Positions 30,481 through 40,183 of a stretch of 64,000 nt of DNA are shown piece by piece. The DNA is from Cellulosimicrobium cellulans (lineage in GTDB: Bacteria; Actinomycetota; Actinomycetes; Actinomycetales; Cellulomonadaceae), in NCBI RefSeq assembly GCF_016907755.1, contig NZ_JAFBCN010000001.1, positions 2,294,001 to 2,358,000 of the forward strand, read 5' to 3'. The notes below the pieces were generated by a model. The model was not told the DNA's origin, did no database searches, and was given only the letters and a program-made list of their open reading frames with translations. Each line of letters starts with the position of its first letter. Position 1 is the stretch's first letter. The translations under genes and the position numbers were made by a program.

Positions 30481-31605
30481 ATGTCCGCGCTGGAAGGCCC
30501 CACGCTGCACGTCCGCGGCCACGTCATCGTCGGCGACGACCGCGAGGTGGGCGACCTGTGGGTCAAGGACGGGCGGATCAGCCTCACGCGACCGTCCGCC
30601 CAGGGCACCAACATGGTCGAGCTGGAGGGCTGGGTCCTGCCCGGCCTCGTCGACGTGCACTGCCACGTCGGCCTGGGGGCTCAGGGCGCGGTCGACGCGG
30701 CGACGGCGCAGGACCAGGCCGTCTCGGACCGCGACAGCGGCGTCCTCCTCGTGCGCGACGCCGGCTCGCCGCTCGACACGCGGTGGGTGCACGGCCGGCG
30801 CGACCTGCCGCGCCTCGTGCGGGCCGGTCACCACCTCGCGCGCCCCAAGCGCTACCTGCGCAGCTACGGGCTCGAGCTCGACGACGTCGCACAGCTCCCC
30901 GAGGCCGTGCGGCGCGAGGCGCGCCAGGGCGACGGCTGGGTGAAGATCGTGGGCGACTGGATCGACCGCGACCTCGGGGCCGACGGCGACCTGCGACCGC
31001 TGTGGCCCGACGAGGTGCTCGCCGAGGCCGTCGCCGCGGCGCACGCCGAGGCCGCGCGCGTCACCGTGCACGCCTTCTCCGAGGAGGTGATCCCGTCCCT
31101 GCTCGCCGCGGGCGTGGACGGGATCGAGCACGGCACGGGGATCGACCCGGACCTCATGTACGAGATCTCCGAGCGCGGGGTCGCCGTCACGCCGACCCTG
31201 CTGCAGGTCGGTCAGTTCGAGGCCATCGCCCGGCAGGCCGACGGGAAGTACCCGGTCTTCGCAGCGCGCATGCGACGGCTCCACGAGCGCCGGTACGAGC
31301 AGGCGCGGGCGCTGTACGAGGCGGGCATCCAGATCCTCGTCGGGACGGACGCGGGCGGGACGATCGGGCACGGCCGCCTCGCGGACGAGTGCGCCGAGCT
31401 CGTGGCCGCCGGCATCCCCGACGCGGCGGTGGTCGCGGCGGCGAGCTGGCAGGGCCGGGAGTACCTCGGGTACACGTCCCTCGTCGAGGGCGCGTCCGCG
31501 GACTTCGTCGTGTACCCGCAGGACCCGCGCCAGGACGTCGGAGTCCTGCGCGCCCCGACCGCGGTGGTGCTCCGCGGCGAGATCGTCGCCCCGCACGCCG
31601 GCTGA
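30481..31605 (+). CDS. Amidohydrolase family protein
   Basis: Metal-dependent hydrolase of 374 residues with a TIM-barrel amidohydrolase fold. Metal ligands are visible as VDVHCHVG (HxH), a Lys in DGWVKIVGDW (possible carboxylated Lys), His in VTVHAFSEE, His in GIEHGTGID and the late Asp in ILVGTDAGG. The last ~40 residues return to the small beta-sandwich (DFVVYPQDPRQD). Its substrate is unknown. Genes of this family commonly lie between ffh and rpsP in actinobacteria, as here. Confidence 0.9.
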   Translation: MSALEGPTLHVRGHVIVGDDREVGDLWVKDGRISLTRPSAQGTNMVELEGWVLPGLVDVHCHVGLGAQGAVDAATAQDQAVSDRDSGVLLVRDAGSPLDTRWVHGRRDLPRLVRAGHHLARPKRYLRSYGLELDDVAQLPEAVRREARQGDGWVKIVGDWIDRDLGADGDLRPLWPDEVLAEAVAAAHAEAARVTVHAFSEEVIPSLLAAGVDGIEHGTGIDPDLMYEISERGVAVTPTLLQVGQFEAIARQADGKYPVFAARMRRLHERRYEQARALYEAGIQILVGTDAGGTIGHGRLADECAELVAAGIPDAAVVAAASWQGREYLGYTSLVEGASADFVVYPQDPRQDVGVLRAPTAVVLRGEIVAPHAG

Positions 31606-31620
31606 ACGGTCGCGCGCGGG

Positions 31621-31650
31621 TTGGTCCCGGCGGGTCCGGTCTGGCACAAT
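31621..31650 (+). promoter_or_regulatory. Promoter of rpsP operon
   Basis: TTGGTC (31621-31626), 18-bp spacer, CACAAT (31645-31650). The leader to the rpsP GTG is about 120 nt and ends with AGGAGAG. Confidence 0.55.
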
Positions 31651-31776
31651 GTCCCGGTACTCGGCGTGCCCCGGCCCCTCTCTCCGGCGCGTGCCGTGTC
31701 CTGAACCCCTTCCTCGTCCTGTCCCCACGGGGCGGGTCCGGGTTCGCCCGAACCAGAACCAGGAGAGACCACCACT

Positions 31777-32214
31777 GTGGCCGTCAAGATTCGTCTGAAG
31801 CGTCTCGGCAAGATCCGTGCGCCGTACTACCGTGTCGTCGTCGCGGACTCGCGCACCAAGCGTGACGGTCGCGTGATCGAGGAGATCGGCAAGTACCACC
31901 CGACCGAGGAGCCCTCGTTCATCGAGATCACCTCGGACCGCGCCCAGTACTGGCTCGGTGTCGGCGCGCAGCCGTCCGAGCAGGTGCTCGCGCTCCTCAA
32001 GATCACGGGCGACTGGCAGAAGTTCAAGGGCCTCCCCGGCGCCGAGGGCACGCTCAAGGTCAAGGGCGAGAAGGTCGACCCGACCGCCGCGATCGAGGCT
32101 GCCGCCGCCGACGCCGAGAAGGTCAAGGCCAAGGCCGCGGAGAAGAAGACCGAGGCTCCGGCCGAGGAGCCCGCCGACGCGGCCGACGAGGCCGCTGCCG
32201 ACGAGCAGGCCTGA
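31777..32214 (+). CDS. rpsP: 30S ribosomal protein bS16
   Basis: Small-subunit protein of 145 residues. The first ~80 residues are canonical ([39 protein letters not shown]). The remaining ~60 are an Ala/Glu/Lys-rich tail not present in E. coli bS16 (82 aa) but common in actinobacteria. GTG start with AGGAGAG upstream. The stop shares a base with the khpA ATG (TGATG), so the two are coupled. Confidence 0.97.
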   Translation: MAVKIRLKRLGKIRAPYYRVVVADSRTKRDGRVIEEIGKYHPTEEPSFIEITSDRAQYWLGVGAQPSEQVLALLKITGDWQKFKGLPGAEGTLKVKGEKVDPTAAIEAAAADAEKVKAKAAEKKTEAPAEEPADAADEAAADEQA

Positions 32215-32453
32215 TGATCGCCGACGCGCTCGAGCACCTCGTGCGCGGCATCGTGGACAACCCGGACGACGTCCGGGTGAGCGCGAAGACGCTGCGTCGC
32301 GGTGACCTGCTCGAGGTCCGGGTGCACCCGGACGACCTCGGTCGCGTGATCGGTCGTGGCGGGCGCACCGCTCGTGCCCTGCGCACGGTGATCGGCGCGC
32401 TCGCGACCGACGGGCCGGTCCGCGTCGACGTCGTGGACGTCGACCGCCGCTGA
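32214..32453 (+). CDS. khpA: KH-domain RNA-binding protein KhpA
   Basis: A 79-residue single KH domain with the GxxG loop in [16 protein letters not shown]. KhpA binds RNA, often as a heterodimer with KhpB/Jag, and its position between rpsP and rimM is widely conserved. The start codon overlaps the bS16 stop. A strong hairpin follows before rimM. Confidence 0.94.
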   Translation: MIADALEHLVRGIVDNPDDVRVSAKTLRRGDLLEVRVHPDDLGRVIGRGGRTARALRTVIGALATDGPVRVDVVDVDRR

Positions 32454-32491
32454 GGCCCGCACCATCGTGCCCCGCGAGGGGCCACGGGCAT

Positions 32492-32521
32492 GGCCCGGCC
32501 CGCCGACCGGCAGGCCGGGCC
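32492..32521 (+). terminator. Hairpin between khpA and rimM
   Basis: GGCCCGGCC pairs with GGCCGGGCC across a 12-nt loop, followed by TTCCTGT. It could be a partial terminator lowering rimM-trmD output relative to rpsP. Confidence 0.5.
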
Positions 32522-32594
32522 TTCCTGTACCCACAGACCGATCGGACGCCCACCCGGCGCCGCCCGGACCAGGATCACCAGAGGAGTGACGACC

Positions 32595-33188
32595 ATGGAG
32601 CTGACCGTCGCGCGCGTCGGCAAGGCGCACGGACTGCGTGGCGAGGTCGCGCTCGACCTGCGCACCGACGAGCCCGAGGAGCGCCTCGGGGTGGGCGCGC
32701 GCCTGGAGACGCGCCCCGCGACCGCCGGCCCGCTGACCGTGGGGACCGTGCGCGTGCACCAGGGGCGCTGGCTCGTCGGGTTCGAGGGCGTTCGCGACCG
32801 CACTGCCGCGGAGGCCCTGCGCGGCGTCGAGCTCGTGGTCGAGGTCGACGCGTCCGACGAGGAGGACGCCTGGTACCCGCACGAGCTCGCAGGCCTCCGC
32901 GCGGAGGACGAGGACGGCCGCGTGCTCGGGCGCATCGACGGACTCGAGCACCTGCCCGCGCACGACGTCCTCGTCCTGCGCGAGACGGGCGGCGCCCGCA
33001 CGCTCGTCCCGTTCGTCCGGCAGATCGTCCCGGTCGTCGACGTGGCCGGTGGGCGGGTCGTGCTCGACCCGCCGGGCGGGCTGCTCGCGTCGGACGCGGA
33101 CCGGCTCGAGGTGGCGACCCCGGACGGCGGCGACGCGGCCGGCTCTGTCGCGCGCGGGCAGGACGACCAGCGCGACGGCGAGGCCTGA
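32595..33188 (+). CDS. rimM: Ribosome maturation factor RimM
   Basis: 16S rRNA-processing factor of 197 residues that assists assembly of the 30S head. The N-terminal RimM domain begins [24 protein letters not shown]-barrel follows ([38 protein letters not shown]). The last 25 residues are Asp/Gly/Ala-rich. ATG 32595 has GAGGAGTG upstream. trmD starts two bases after the stop. Confidence 0.95.
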   Translation: MELTVARVGKAHGLRGEVALDLRTDEPEERLGVGARLETRPATAGPLTVGTVRVHQGRWLVGFEGVRDRTAAEALRGVELVVEVDASDEEDAWYPHELAGLRAEDEDGRVLGRIDGLEHLPAHDVLVLRETGGARTLVPFVRQIVPVVDVAGGRVVLDPPGGLLASDADRLEVATPDGGDAAGSVARGQDDQRDGEA

Positions 33189-33190
33189 CC

Positions 33191-34012
33191 GTGCGTATCG
33201 ACGTCGTCACGATCTTCCCCGACTACCTCGCCGCACTCGACCTGTCGCTCGTCGGCAAGGCGCGCGCCGCGGGGATCCTCGACCTGCGCGTCCACGACCT
33301 GCGGGACTGGACGACGGACCGGCACCGCACCGTGGACGACACGCCCTTCGGCGGCGGGGCAGGCATGGTCATGCGTCCCGACGTGTGGGGCCGCGCGATC
33401 GACGACGTGGCGGGCCTCTCGACCGGGACGGCGGACGGGGCCGGGGCGAGCGCGGTGCACCTGGTCGTGCCGACGCCGTCGGGCGAGACCTTCACGCAGC
33501 GCACGGCGGAGGCGCTCGCGACCGAGGAGCACCTCGTCGTCGCCTGCGGACGCTACGAGGGGATCGACGCGCGCGTCGCCGAGCACTACCGGGCGGCCGG
33601 GATGCGGGTCAGCGAGCTGTCGATCGGCGACTACGTCCTCAACGGGGGAGAGGTCGCGGCGCTCGTCATGGTCGAGGCCGTCGGGAGGCTGCTGCCGGGG
33701 GTCGTCGGCAACCCCGAGTCGCTGGTCGAGGAGTCGCACGGCGCCGCGGGCCTGCTCGAGTACCCCGTGTACACGAAGCCGCCGGCCTGGGACGACCTCG
33801 AGGTGCCGGAGGTGCTGCTCTCGGGCCACCACGCGCGGATCCACCGCTGGCGTCGCGACCAGGCCCTGCGCCGGACCGCCGCACGGCGCCCGGACATGGT
33901 GCACGCGCTCGACGTCGACACGCTCGACCGGCACGACCTGGAGGTCCTCGCCGAGGCGGGGTGGGCCGTCGCCGACGGCCGCCTCGTCCTCTCCGGACGC
34001 GACGCGTCCTGA
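33191..34012 (+). CDS. trmD: tRNA (guanine(37)-N1)-methyltransferase
   Basis: SPOUT-class methyltransferase of 273 residues making m1G37, which prevents +1 frameshifts. [12 protein letters not shown] opens the protein, [13 protein letters not shown] and [11 protein letters not shown] follow, and the trefoil-knot SAM site reads [22 protein letters not shown]. The C-terminal DNA/tRNA-binding helices include [21 protein letters not shown] start, two bases after rimM, in the standard rpsP-rimM-trmD-rplS order. Confidence 0.97.
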   Translation: MRIDVVTIFPDYLAALDLSLVGKARAAGILDLRVHDLRDWTTDRHRTVDDTPFGGGAGMVMRPDVWGRAIDDVAGLSTGTADGAGASAVHLVVPTPSGETFTQRTAEALATEEHLVVACGRYEGIDARVAEHYRAAGMRVSELSIGDYVLNGGEVAALVMVEAVGRLLPGVVGNPESLVEESHGAAGLLEYPVYTKPPAWDDLEVPEVLLSGHHARIHRWRRDQALRRTAARRPDMVHALDVDTLDRHDLEVLAEAGWAVADGRLVLSGRDAS

Positions 34013-34087
34013 CTCCACCTGACTCCACCGCCGCCGCGTGGGCCAGGTCCGCCACGGGCCGGCTGCCGCTCGACCCTCGGGGTGTGG

Positions 34088-34093
34088 CAGAAT
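34088..34093 (+). promoter_or_regulatory. -10 box of rplS leader
   Basis: CAGAAT in TGGCAGAATG, similar to TGGCACAATG before rpsP. It would give a leader of about 200 nt (34100-34299) before rplS. The 287-bp trmD-rplS gap holds no gene that I can support. Confidence 0.4.
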
Positions 34094-34299
34094 GGTCGAT
34101 CGGTGTGTGCCGCCCCGGAACCTCTGCCACAGGGGAGCCCGCGCCCGGATCTTCGGGCGGACTGGCACGACGCGTCGACGACCGCGAGGTGGTCGACCGC
34201 CCGCGCGCAGCACGGCACACCCCACCGACAGACGACGACGGCCCGGCGCGCCCGGGCCACGAGCACGCGTCCGACCTGTGGCGGACGAGGAGAAGCACC

Positions 34300-34659
34300 A
34301 TGCACACGCTGGACAGCGTCGACGCAGCATCGCTGCGCAGCGACGTCCCGGACTTCCGTCCCGGCGACACGCTCAAGGTCAACGTCAAGGTCGTCGAGGG
34401 CACCCGCTCCCGCGTCCAGGCGTTCCAGGGCGTCGTCATCGCCCGTCAGGGCAGCGGGATCCGTGAGACGTTCACGGTCCGCAAGATCAGCTTCGGCGTG
34501 GGTGTCGAGCGCACGTTCCCCGTGCACTCGCCGTCCATCGAGTCGGTCGAGGTCGTGACGCGCGGTGACGTGCGTCGCGCCAAGCTGTACTACCTGCGCG
34601 CGCTGCGCGGCAAGAAGGCGAAGATCAAGGAGAAGCGCGACACCGCGCCCGCTCGCTGA
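34300..34659 (+). CDS. rplS: 50S ribosomal protein bL19
   Basis: Large-subunit protein at the 30S-50S interface, 119 residues, the usual length. [42 protein letters not shown] and [19 protein letters not shown] are the family blocks. ATG 34300 is preceded by GACGAGGAGAAG. A perfect hairpin ends the transcript 35 nt after the stop. Confidence 0.97.
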   Translation: MHTLDSVDAASLRSDVPDFRPGDTLKVNVKVVEGTRSRVQAFQGVVIARQGSGIRETFTVRKISFGVGVERTFPVHSPSIESVEVVTRGDVRRAKLYYLRALRGKKAKIKEKRDTAPAR

Positions 34660-34694
34660 TCGGCTGTCGGCAGCTCCTGCCGCTCCGCTCGAAC

Positions 34695-34729
34695 GACGGC
34701 GGTCGTCCCCCCGGGGGACGGCCGCCGTC
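34695..34729 (+). terminator. Terminator after rplS
   Basis: GACGGCGGTCGTCCCCC pairs with GGGGGACGGCCGCCGTC with one mismatch and almost no loop. No U-tract. Confidence 0.65.
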
Positions 34730-34803
34730 GTCGTCCCCCAGGACACGCGGTCCGAGGGCCGGTCCGTTTCTCGGAAGACGGCAGAAGGTGGCATTGTGAA
34801 CGC

Positions 34804-35634
34804 GTGACCGACAGCGCCCCGCCCCGCGGCCCGCAGCCCGACGCCGGCACCGAGCGCGCGGCGCTCGGTCCTCGCGACGACGAGGAGACCCCGCAGCACG
34901 GGGAGCACCTCGCGGAGCCGGGTGCGCACCGGTCGGGCCGCGGGTCCGGGGAGCGCCCGGTGCGGAAGTCGTCGCTGCTGCGCGAGACGGCGATCATCGT
35001 GGTCAGCGCGCTGGTGCTCTCGCTGCTCATCAAGACGTTCCTGGTGCAGGCGTTCTTCATCCCGAGCGCGTCGATGGAGAACACGCTGGTCGAGGGTGAC
35101 CGCGTGATGGTGTCCCGGCTCGTGCCCGGGGCGTTCGACGTGCACCGGGGCGACATCGTGGTGTTCAAGGACCCGGGCGGGTGGCTGCCGCCACCCGTGC
35201 CGCAGGCCGAGAGCCCGGTGTCGGAGGCGGTGCGTGCGGCGCTGACGTTCATCGGTCTGCTGCCGCAGGACACCGGCGAGCACCTCATCAAGCGGGTGAT
35301 CGGCACGCCGGGCGACCACGTGGTGTGCTGCGACGCGGAGGGTCGGGTGAGCGTCAACGGGGTGTCGATCGACGAGACGTACATCAAGCCCGGCTCGATC
35401 CCCAGCCAGGACCCGTTCGACCGGACCGTCCCCGCCGACATGCTGTTCGTCATGGGCGACAACCGGCAGAACTCGGCGGACTCGCGCTACAACACGGGCA
35501 AGCCCGGCGGCGGGTTCGTGCCGATGGGCAACGTCGTGGGCACGGCGTTCGTCAAGGTCTGGCCGCTCTCCCACCTCGGTCTGCTGCGCAACCCCGGCGA
35601 CGTGTTCGCCGACGTCCCCGCGGTGGAGCCGTGA
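34804..35634 (+). CDS. lepB: Signal peptidase I
   Basis: Type I leader peptidase of 276 residues. After a ~50-residue disordered acidic N-terminus comes one membrane helix (TAIIVVSALVLSLLIKTFLV). Catalytic Ser is in IPSASMENTL and catalytic Lys in HLIKRVIGTPGDHV, with box E MGDNRQNSADSR. It cleaves Sec/Tat signal peptides on the outer membrane face. CATTGT ends six bases before GTG 34804. The stop overlaps the rnhB GTG by four bases. Confidence 0.96.
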   Translation: MTDSAPPRGPQPDAGTERAALGPRDDEETPQHGEHLAEPGAHRSGRGSGERPVRKSSLLRETAIIVVSALVLSLLIKTFLVQAFFIPSASMENTLVEGDRVMVSRLVPGAFDVHRGDIVVFKDPGGWLPPPVPQAESPVSEAVRAALTFIGLLPQDTGEHLIKRVIGTPGDHVVCCDAEGRVSVNGVSIDETYIKPGSIPSQDPFDRTVPADMLFVMGDNRQNSADSRYNTGKPGGGFVPMGNVVGTAFVKVWPLSHLGLLRNPGDVFADVPAVEP

Positions 35635-36500
35635 CGCTCGACGCGGTCGCCCCTCCCGCCGTCCCGGCGCCTGCCGATGCGCCAGTCGCCCCGGTGGACA
35701 CGACACCTGCGCGCGTGCGCCGTGCTCCTGCGCGCCGCCGTCCGGACCTGCGCCAGGAGCGCGCGATGCTGCGCGACGGCGCGCGGCTCGTCGCCGGCAT
35801 GGACGAGGTCGGTCGTGGCGCGCTCGCGGGTCCGGTCTCCGTGGGCGTCGTCGTCGTCGACCTCGCGACGAAGCCGTGCCCGCCCGGGCTCACCGACTCC
35901 AAGCTCCTCACCGCGGCCGCCCGCGAGGCCCTCGTGGCGCCCGCACGCTCGTGGTGCGTCGCCTGGGCCGTGGGCCACGCCGGTCCTGCCGAGATCGACG
36001 CGCACGGGATCGTCGGTGCGCTGCGCCTCGCGGGCCGCCGGGCGCTCGCCCAGGTGCGCCGCACGGTCGGCGACGTCGACGCCGTCCTCCTGGACGGCAA
36101 GCACGACTGGCTCAGCCGCCCTTCCGCGGTCGACCTCTTCGAGGCGTTCGACCTCGACCCGCACGACGACGAGCAGCTCGTCGACCCGCGCGTGCGCACG
36201 CTGGTCAAGGCCGACCTCCAGTGCGCCTCGGTCGCCGCGGCGAGCGTCCTCGCCAAGACCGAGCGCGACGGCCTCATGACCAGCCTCGCGCGGCAGTACC
36301 CCGGCTTCGGGTGGGACCAGAACAAGGGCTACGGCGCGGCGGCGCACGTCGAGGCTCTGCGCGAGCACGGCCCGACGCCGCAGCACCGCCGGTCCTGGCG
36401 GCTGCCCGAGCGGGGCGACGAGGGCCTCGACGCCCCGGCGTACGGGGCGCCCGTGGACGTCCTCGAGCTCGACCCCGACGCGGGCCTGCCCACGAGCTGA
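35631..36500 (+). CDS. rnhB: Ribonuclease HII
   Basis: Removes ribonucleotides from RNA-DNA hybrids. Of 289 residues the first ~45 are a Pro/Ala/Arg-rich extension, then ARLVAGMDEVGRGALAGPV (DEVGRG with catalytic Asp/Glu), LTDSKLL, VLLDGKHDW and VKADLQCASVAAASVLAKTERD. The C-terminal ~40 residues beyond HRRSWRLPE are acidic and variable. GTG 35631 overlaps lepB. Confidence 0.95.
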   Translation: MTLDAVAPPAVPAPADAPVAPVDTTPARVRRAPARRRPDLRQERAMLRDGARLVAGMDEVGRGALAGPVSVGVVVVDLATKPCPPGLTDSKLLTAAAREALVAPARSWCVAWAVGHAGPAEIDAHGIVGALRLAGRRALAQVRRTVGDVDAVLLDGKHDWLSRPSAVDLFEAFDLDPHDDEQLVDPRVRTLVKADLQCASVAAASVLAKTERDGLMTSLARQYPGFGWDQNKGYGAAAHVEALREHGPTPQHRRSWRLPERGDEGLDAPAYGAPVDVLELDPDAGLPTS

Positions 36501-36537
36501 GGCGGGCGCGGAGCGCTCGATGGTCCATGATGGTGGC

Positions 36538-36837
36538 GTGAGCGCCGAAGACCTCGAGAACTACGAGACCGAGATGGAGCTCGCGCTGTACCGCGAGTAC
36601 CGCGACGTGGTGGGCCTGTTCTCGTACGTGGTGGAGACCGAACGTCGCTTCTACCTGGCGAACCAGGTGGACCTCCAGGTGCGTTCCGCCGCGGGCGAGG
36701 TGTACTTCGAGCTGCGGCTCGCCGACGCGTGGGTGTGGGACGTGTACCGGTCGGCGCGGTTCGTGAAGTCGGTCCGCGTGGTGACCTTCAAGGACGTCAA
36801 CGTCGAGGAGCTCGCGAAGGCGGAGCTCCAGCTCTGA
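36538..36837 (+). CDS. DUF2469 domain-containing protein
   Basis: A 99-residue acidic protein, almost entirely the conserved DUF2469 block: SAEDLENYETEMELALYREY, then FSYVVETERRFYLANQVDL and WVWDVYRSARFVKSVRVVTF. The family is confined to actinobacteria and sits between rnhB and yraN, with unknown function. CATGAT ends six bases before GTG 36538, which fits a leaderless start. Confidence 0.93.
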   Translation: MSAEDLENYETEMELALYREYRDVVGLFSYVVETERRFYLANQVDLQVRSAAGEVYFELRLADAWVWDVYRSARFVKSVRVVTFKDVNVEELAKAELQL

Positions 36838-36952
36838 CCACGGTCCTGGCCGTCCACAGGCCCCGTATCTGAGGGTCCCTTCCACAGATCGGCGCGGGCC
36901 GCTTGGCGCCGCGTCGCCCCCATCGCCCACGGTGGGCGGCGGAGGTGATCCC

Positions 36953-37312
36953 ATGGGAGCGAAGGACGCCGTCGGGCGGTACGGGGAGAGGGTGGCCGCG
37001 GCCCACCTGGTCGAGGCGGGCTGGACCCTGCTCGACCGCAACTGGCGCGGGACGCGCGGCGAGCTCGACGTCGTCGCCATGGACGGCGACGTGCTGGTCG
37101 CCGTCGAGGTGAAGACGCGGCGCGGCACCGGCTTCGGGCACCCCGCCCAGGCCGTGACGCCCGCCAAGCTCGGCCGTCTGCGCCGGCTCACGGGGGAGTG
37201 GCTCGCGACGCACGACGTGCGCGCGCGGTCGGTCCGCATCGACGTCGTCGCGGTGCTCGTGGCCCGTGCGGGCGCGGCGCAGGTGGAGCACCTCGTCGGG
37301 GTGAGCGCCTGA
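36953..37312 (+). CDS. UPF0102/YraN family endonuclease-like protein
   Basis: A 119-residue protein with the restriction-endonuclease-like core: GELDVVAMDGDVLVAVEVKTR gives the D...ExK active site. YGERVAAAHLVEAGW precedes it. ATG 36953 is chosen because a near-perfect Shine-Dalgarno GGAGGTGAT ends four bases before it. The stop shares its last base with the comM ATG. Usually the first gene of a yraN-comM-dprA run, as here. Role in vivo unsettled. Confidence 0.93.
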   Translation: MGAKDAVGRYGERVAAAHLVEAGWTLLDRNWRGTRGELDVVAMDGDVLVAVEVKTRRGTGFGHPAQAVTPAKLGRLRRLTGEWLATHDVRARSVRIDVVAVLVARAGAAQVEHLVGVSA

Positions 37313-38850
37313 TGGGCCTCGGGACGACCCGGGCCGTCGCGCTCGTCGGGCTGTCGGGCCACGTCGTCGAGGTGCAGGCGCACCTCGCGGCCTCGGTGCC
37401 CGGCTTCGTGCTCGTCGGGCTCCCTGACGCGGCGCTCAGCGAGTCGCGGGACCGCGTGCGCGCGGCCGTCACCTCGTCGGGCATCCCGTGGCCCCAGCGC
37501 AAGGTCACGATCAACCTCTCGCCGGCGGCGCTCCCCAAGTCCGGCACGGGCTTCGACCTCGCGATCGCGGTCGCGCTCCTCGCCGGCGCCCAGGTCGTCC
37601 CCGTGCGCGCCGTGGAGGACGTGGTGCACCTCGGCGAGCTCGGCCTCGACGGCCGCCTCCAGCCCGTGCGCGGCGTCCTGCCCGCGGTGGCCGCGGCCGT
37701 CGCCGCCGGGTTCCTCGACGTCGTCGTGCCCGCGGCCGACGCCGACGAGGCCCGCCTGGTCCCCGGCGCGCGCGTCGTGGGGGCGACGACGCTCGCCGAC
37801 GTCGCGCGGCTCCACGGGGCGTCGCTCGACGACGGGGGCGGTGACGTGTCGCCGGTCGTGGTGCCCCGGGCCGCCGCAGAGCGTCCGCGGCCGGGCGACC
37901 TCGCCGACGTCGTCGGGCAGGAGGAGGCCCGGCACGCGCTCGAGGTCGCTGCCGCGGGAGGGCATCACCTGCTGCTCGTCGGCGCGCCGGGAGCGGGCAA
38001 GACGATGCTCGCCTCCCGCCTGCCCGGGATCCTGCCCGACCTCACCGAGGGCGAGGCCGTCGAGGTGACGGCGGTCCACTCGGTGGCCGGGGTGTTCGAC
38101 CCGGGAGCCGGGCTCGTGCGTCGTCCGCCGTACGAGGATCCCCACCACACGGCGACGCCGGCGGCGATCGTCGGGGGCGGCAGCGGCCTGCCGCGGCCGG
38201 GTGCCGCGTCGCGCGCCCATCGCGGGGTCCTCTTCCTGGACGAGGCCCCCGAGTTCGGGGCGCGCGTGCTGCAGACCCTGCGCCAGCCGCTCGAGCACGG
38301 TGAGCTCGTGATCCACCGAGCCGGCGGGACCGCACGCTATCCCGCGCGCTTCCAGCTCGTCCTCGCGGCGAACCCGTGCCCGTGCGGCAAGGGCGTCGGC
38401 AAGGGGCTCGAGTGCACGTGCTCGCCCGTCGCGCAGCGTCGCTACTTCGGCCGGCTGTCCGGGCCGCTCCTGGACCGGGTCGACGTCCAGGTCGAGGTCC
38501 GCCCCGTCACCCGGGTCGAGCGCGCGGGCACCGTGCGGCCGGAGTCGAGCGCGGCGGTCGCCCGACGGGTGGCCGCCGCCCGGGAGACGGCGTCCGCGCG
38601 CCTGGCGGGGACGCCATGGCGGACGAACGCCGAGGTGCCCGGTACCTGGTTGCGCGACCGGCTGGGGCCCGACCCGGGCCTGCTGAACGACGTCGACACC
38701 GCGCTCGACCGCGGCACGCTGAGCCTGCGCGGCGCGGACCGCGTGCTGCGCCTCGCCTGGACGGTCGCCGACCTCGCCGGGCACGCCGCACCCACGCGCG
38801 CCGACGTCGGCGCGGGGCTCGCGCTCCGGACGCGGGGCTACCGTGGCTGA
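37312..38850 (+). CDS. comM: YifB/ComM family Mg chelatase-like AAA ATPase
   Basis: A 512-residue AAA+ helicase that extends heteroduplex during natural transformation in species where studied. The N-terminal Lon-like domain reads VEVQAHLAASVPGFVLVGLPD and KVTINLSPAALPKSGTGFDL. Walker A is GAPGAGKTMLASRLPG (~225), Walker B VLFLDEAPEF, and the Mg-chelatase C domain ends the chain. CxCG-type cysteines occur in NPCPCGKGVGKGLECTC. The start overlaps yraN and the end overlaps dprA by eight bases. Confidence 0.94.
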   Translation: MGLGTTRAVALVGLSGHVVEVQAHLAASVPGFVLVGLPDAALSESRDRVRAAVTSSGIPWPQRKVTINLSPAALPKSGTGFDLAIAVALLAGAQVVPVRAVEDVVHLGELGLDGRLQPVRGVLPAVAAAVAAGFLDVVVPAADADEARLVPGARVVGATTLADVARLHGASLDDGGGDVSPVVVPRAAAERPRPGDLADVVGQEEARHALEVAAAGGHHLLLVGAPGAGKTMLASRLPGILPDLTEGEAVEVTAVHSVAGVFDPGAGLVRRPPYEDPHHTATPAAIVGGGSGLPRPGAASRAHRGVLFLDEAPEFGARVLQTLRQPLEHGELVIHRAGGTARYPARFQLVLAANPCPCGKGVGKGLECTCSPVAQRRYFGRLSGPLLDRVDVQVEVRPVTRVERAGTVRPESSAAVARRVAAARETASARLAGTPWRTNAEVPGTWLRDRLGPDPGLLNDVDTALDRGTLSLRGADRVLRLAWTVADLAGHAAPTRADVGAGLALRTRGYRG

Positions 38851-40183
38851 GCGCCGGGCGGGCCCGTCGACGCCCGTGCGCCCGGTGTTCGACGTCACTG
38901 ACGACCGGCTCGCCCGGGCGGCGTGGTCGCGTCTGGCCGAGCCGGGGGACGAGGTCGCGGTCGCGCTCGTCGAGCAGCTCGGGGCCTCGGCCGCGCTCGC
39001 CTGGCTCGTCGAGGCGGTGAACGACCCGGCCGGGGCCCGCCGCGAGCTCGTCGGGCTCGCGGCGGGAGACGGCGAAGACCGGGAGAGGCTGAACGGGCTG
39101 CTCGGGGTCGCCGGGGCTGGCGCCGGGGCGCCGACCGACGATCCGTGCGCGCGCGGTCGCGACCCGCGGAGCGGGCCCGTCGCGCGGCTCCTGCGCGCTG
39201 TCGCGCGGTGGGCGCCGCGGCTCGACGGGCTCGACCCGCGCCGCGAGCTCCACGTGCTGGACCGCCTCGACGGCTCCCTCGTCGTCCCGGGCGACCCGGG
39301 GTGGCCGACGGCCCTCGACGACCTCGGGGCGGTCCGTCCGCTCGCGCTGTGGGTCCGCGGGTCGGACAGTCTGGCGGCGCTGGCCGCGCGGTCCGTCGCG
39401 GTGGTGGGGGCGCGCGCCTGCACGGACTACGGGCGCCACGTGACGGGCGAGATCGCGTCGGGACTCGTGACGCGCGGGTTCACGGTCGTCTCGGGCGGCG
39501 CGTACGGCATCGACGCCGCGGCGCACCGTGCGGCGCTCGTCTCGGGCGGTCCGACCGTCGCGTTCCTCGCGGGCGGGGTGGACCGGCTCTACCCGGTCGG
39601 CAACACGGAGCTCCTCCGGGCCGTCGTGGGAACCGGGGGCGCGGTGGTGTCGGAGGTGCCGCCGGGCTCCGTGCCCAGCCGGGTCCGGTTCCTGCTGCGC
39701 AACCGGCTCATCGCGGCGTTCGCGGGCGCGACCGTGGTCGTGGAGGCGGCCTGGCGCTCCGGGTCGCTGAGCACGGCGGTCCGCGCCGCCGAGCTCTCGC
39801 GACCGGTCGGCGCCGTCCCCGGACCCGTGACGTCGATGGCGTCGACCGGCTGTCACCGGCTCCTGCGCGACGGCGCCGCCGTGTGCGTGACCGACGCCGA
39901 CGAGGTGGCGGAGCTGGCCGGAGCGCTGGCGCGGGACGCGGCACCGGCGGCCCCGGCCGCGGGGACGCGCAGGGCGCCTCGCGACGCCGTGTACGACGGT
40001 CTCGACGCCGTCGAGACCCGGGCGTGGGACGCGCTACCGCTGCGGTCGGGTGCCCCGACGGACGCGGTCGCCCGGTCGGCGGGGCTCGCGGTCCCGGAGG
40101 CCGTCGGTGCCCTCGGTCGGCTCGAGATCCGGGGCCTGGCCGAGCGGGTGCCGGGCGGCTGGCGGCGCGTGCGCGCGGGGTGA
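38843..40183 (+). CDS. dprA: DNA-processing protein DprA
   Basis: Single-strand-DNA and RecA loader of 446 residues. After a ~150-residue N-terminal SAM-like part the Rossmann domain carries VAVVGARACTDYGRHV, VVSGGAYGIDAAAHRAAL, LAGGVDRLYPVGN and VRFLLRNRLIAAFAGATVVVEA. A C-terminal winged helix (VARSAGLAVPEAVGALGRLE) ends the protein, as in longer DprA forms. GTG start inside the comM end. No other competence genes are in the window. Confidence 0.95.
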   Translation: MAERRAGPSTPVRPVFDVTDDRLARAAWSRLAEPGDEVAVALVEQLGASAALAWLVEAVNDPAGARRELVGLAAGDGEDRERLNGLLGVAGAGAGAPTDDPCARGRDPRSGPVARLLRAVARWAPRLDGLDPRRELHVLDRLDGSLVVPGDPGWPTALDDLGAVRPLALWVRGSDSLAALAARSVAVVGARACTDYGRHVTGEIASGLVTRGFTVVSGGAYGIDAAAHRAALVSGGPTVAFLAGGVDRLYPVGNTELLRAVVGTGGAVVSEVPPGSVPSRVRFLLRNRLIAAFAGATVVVEAAWRSGSLSTAVRAAELSRPVGAVPGPVTSMASTGCHRLLRDGAAVCVTDADEVAELAGALARDAAPAAPAAGTRRAPRDAVYDGLDAVETRAWDALPLRSGAPTDAVARSAGLAVPEAVGALGRLEIRGLAERVPGGWRRVRAG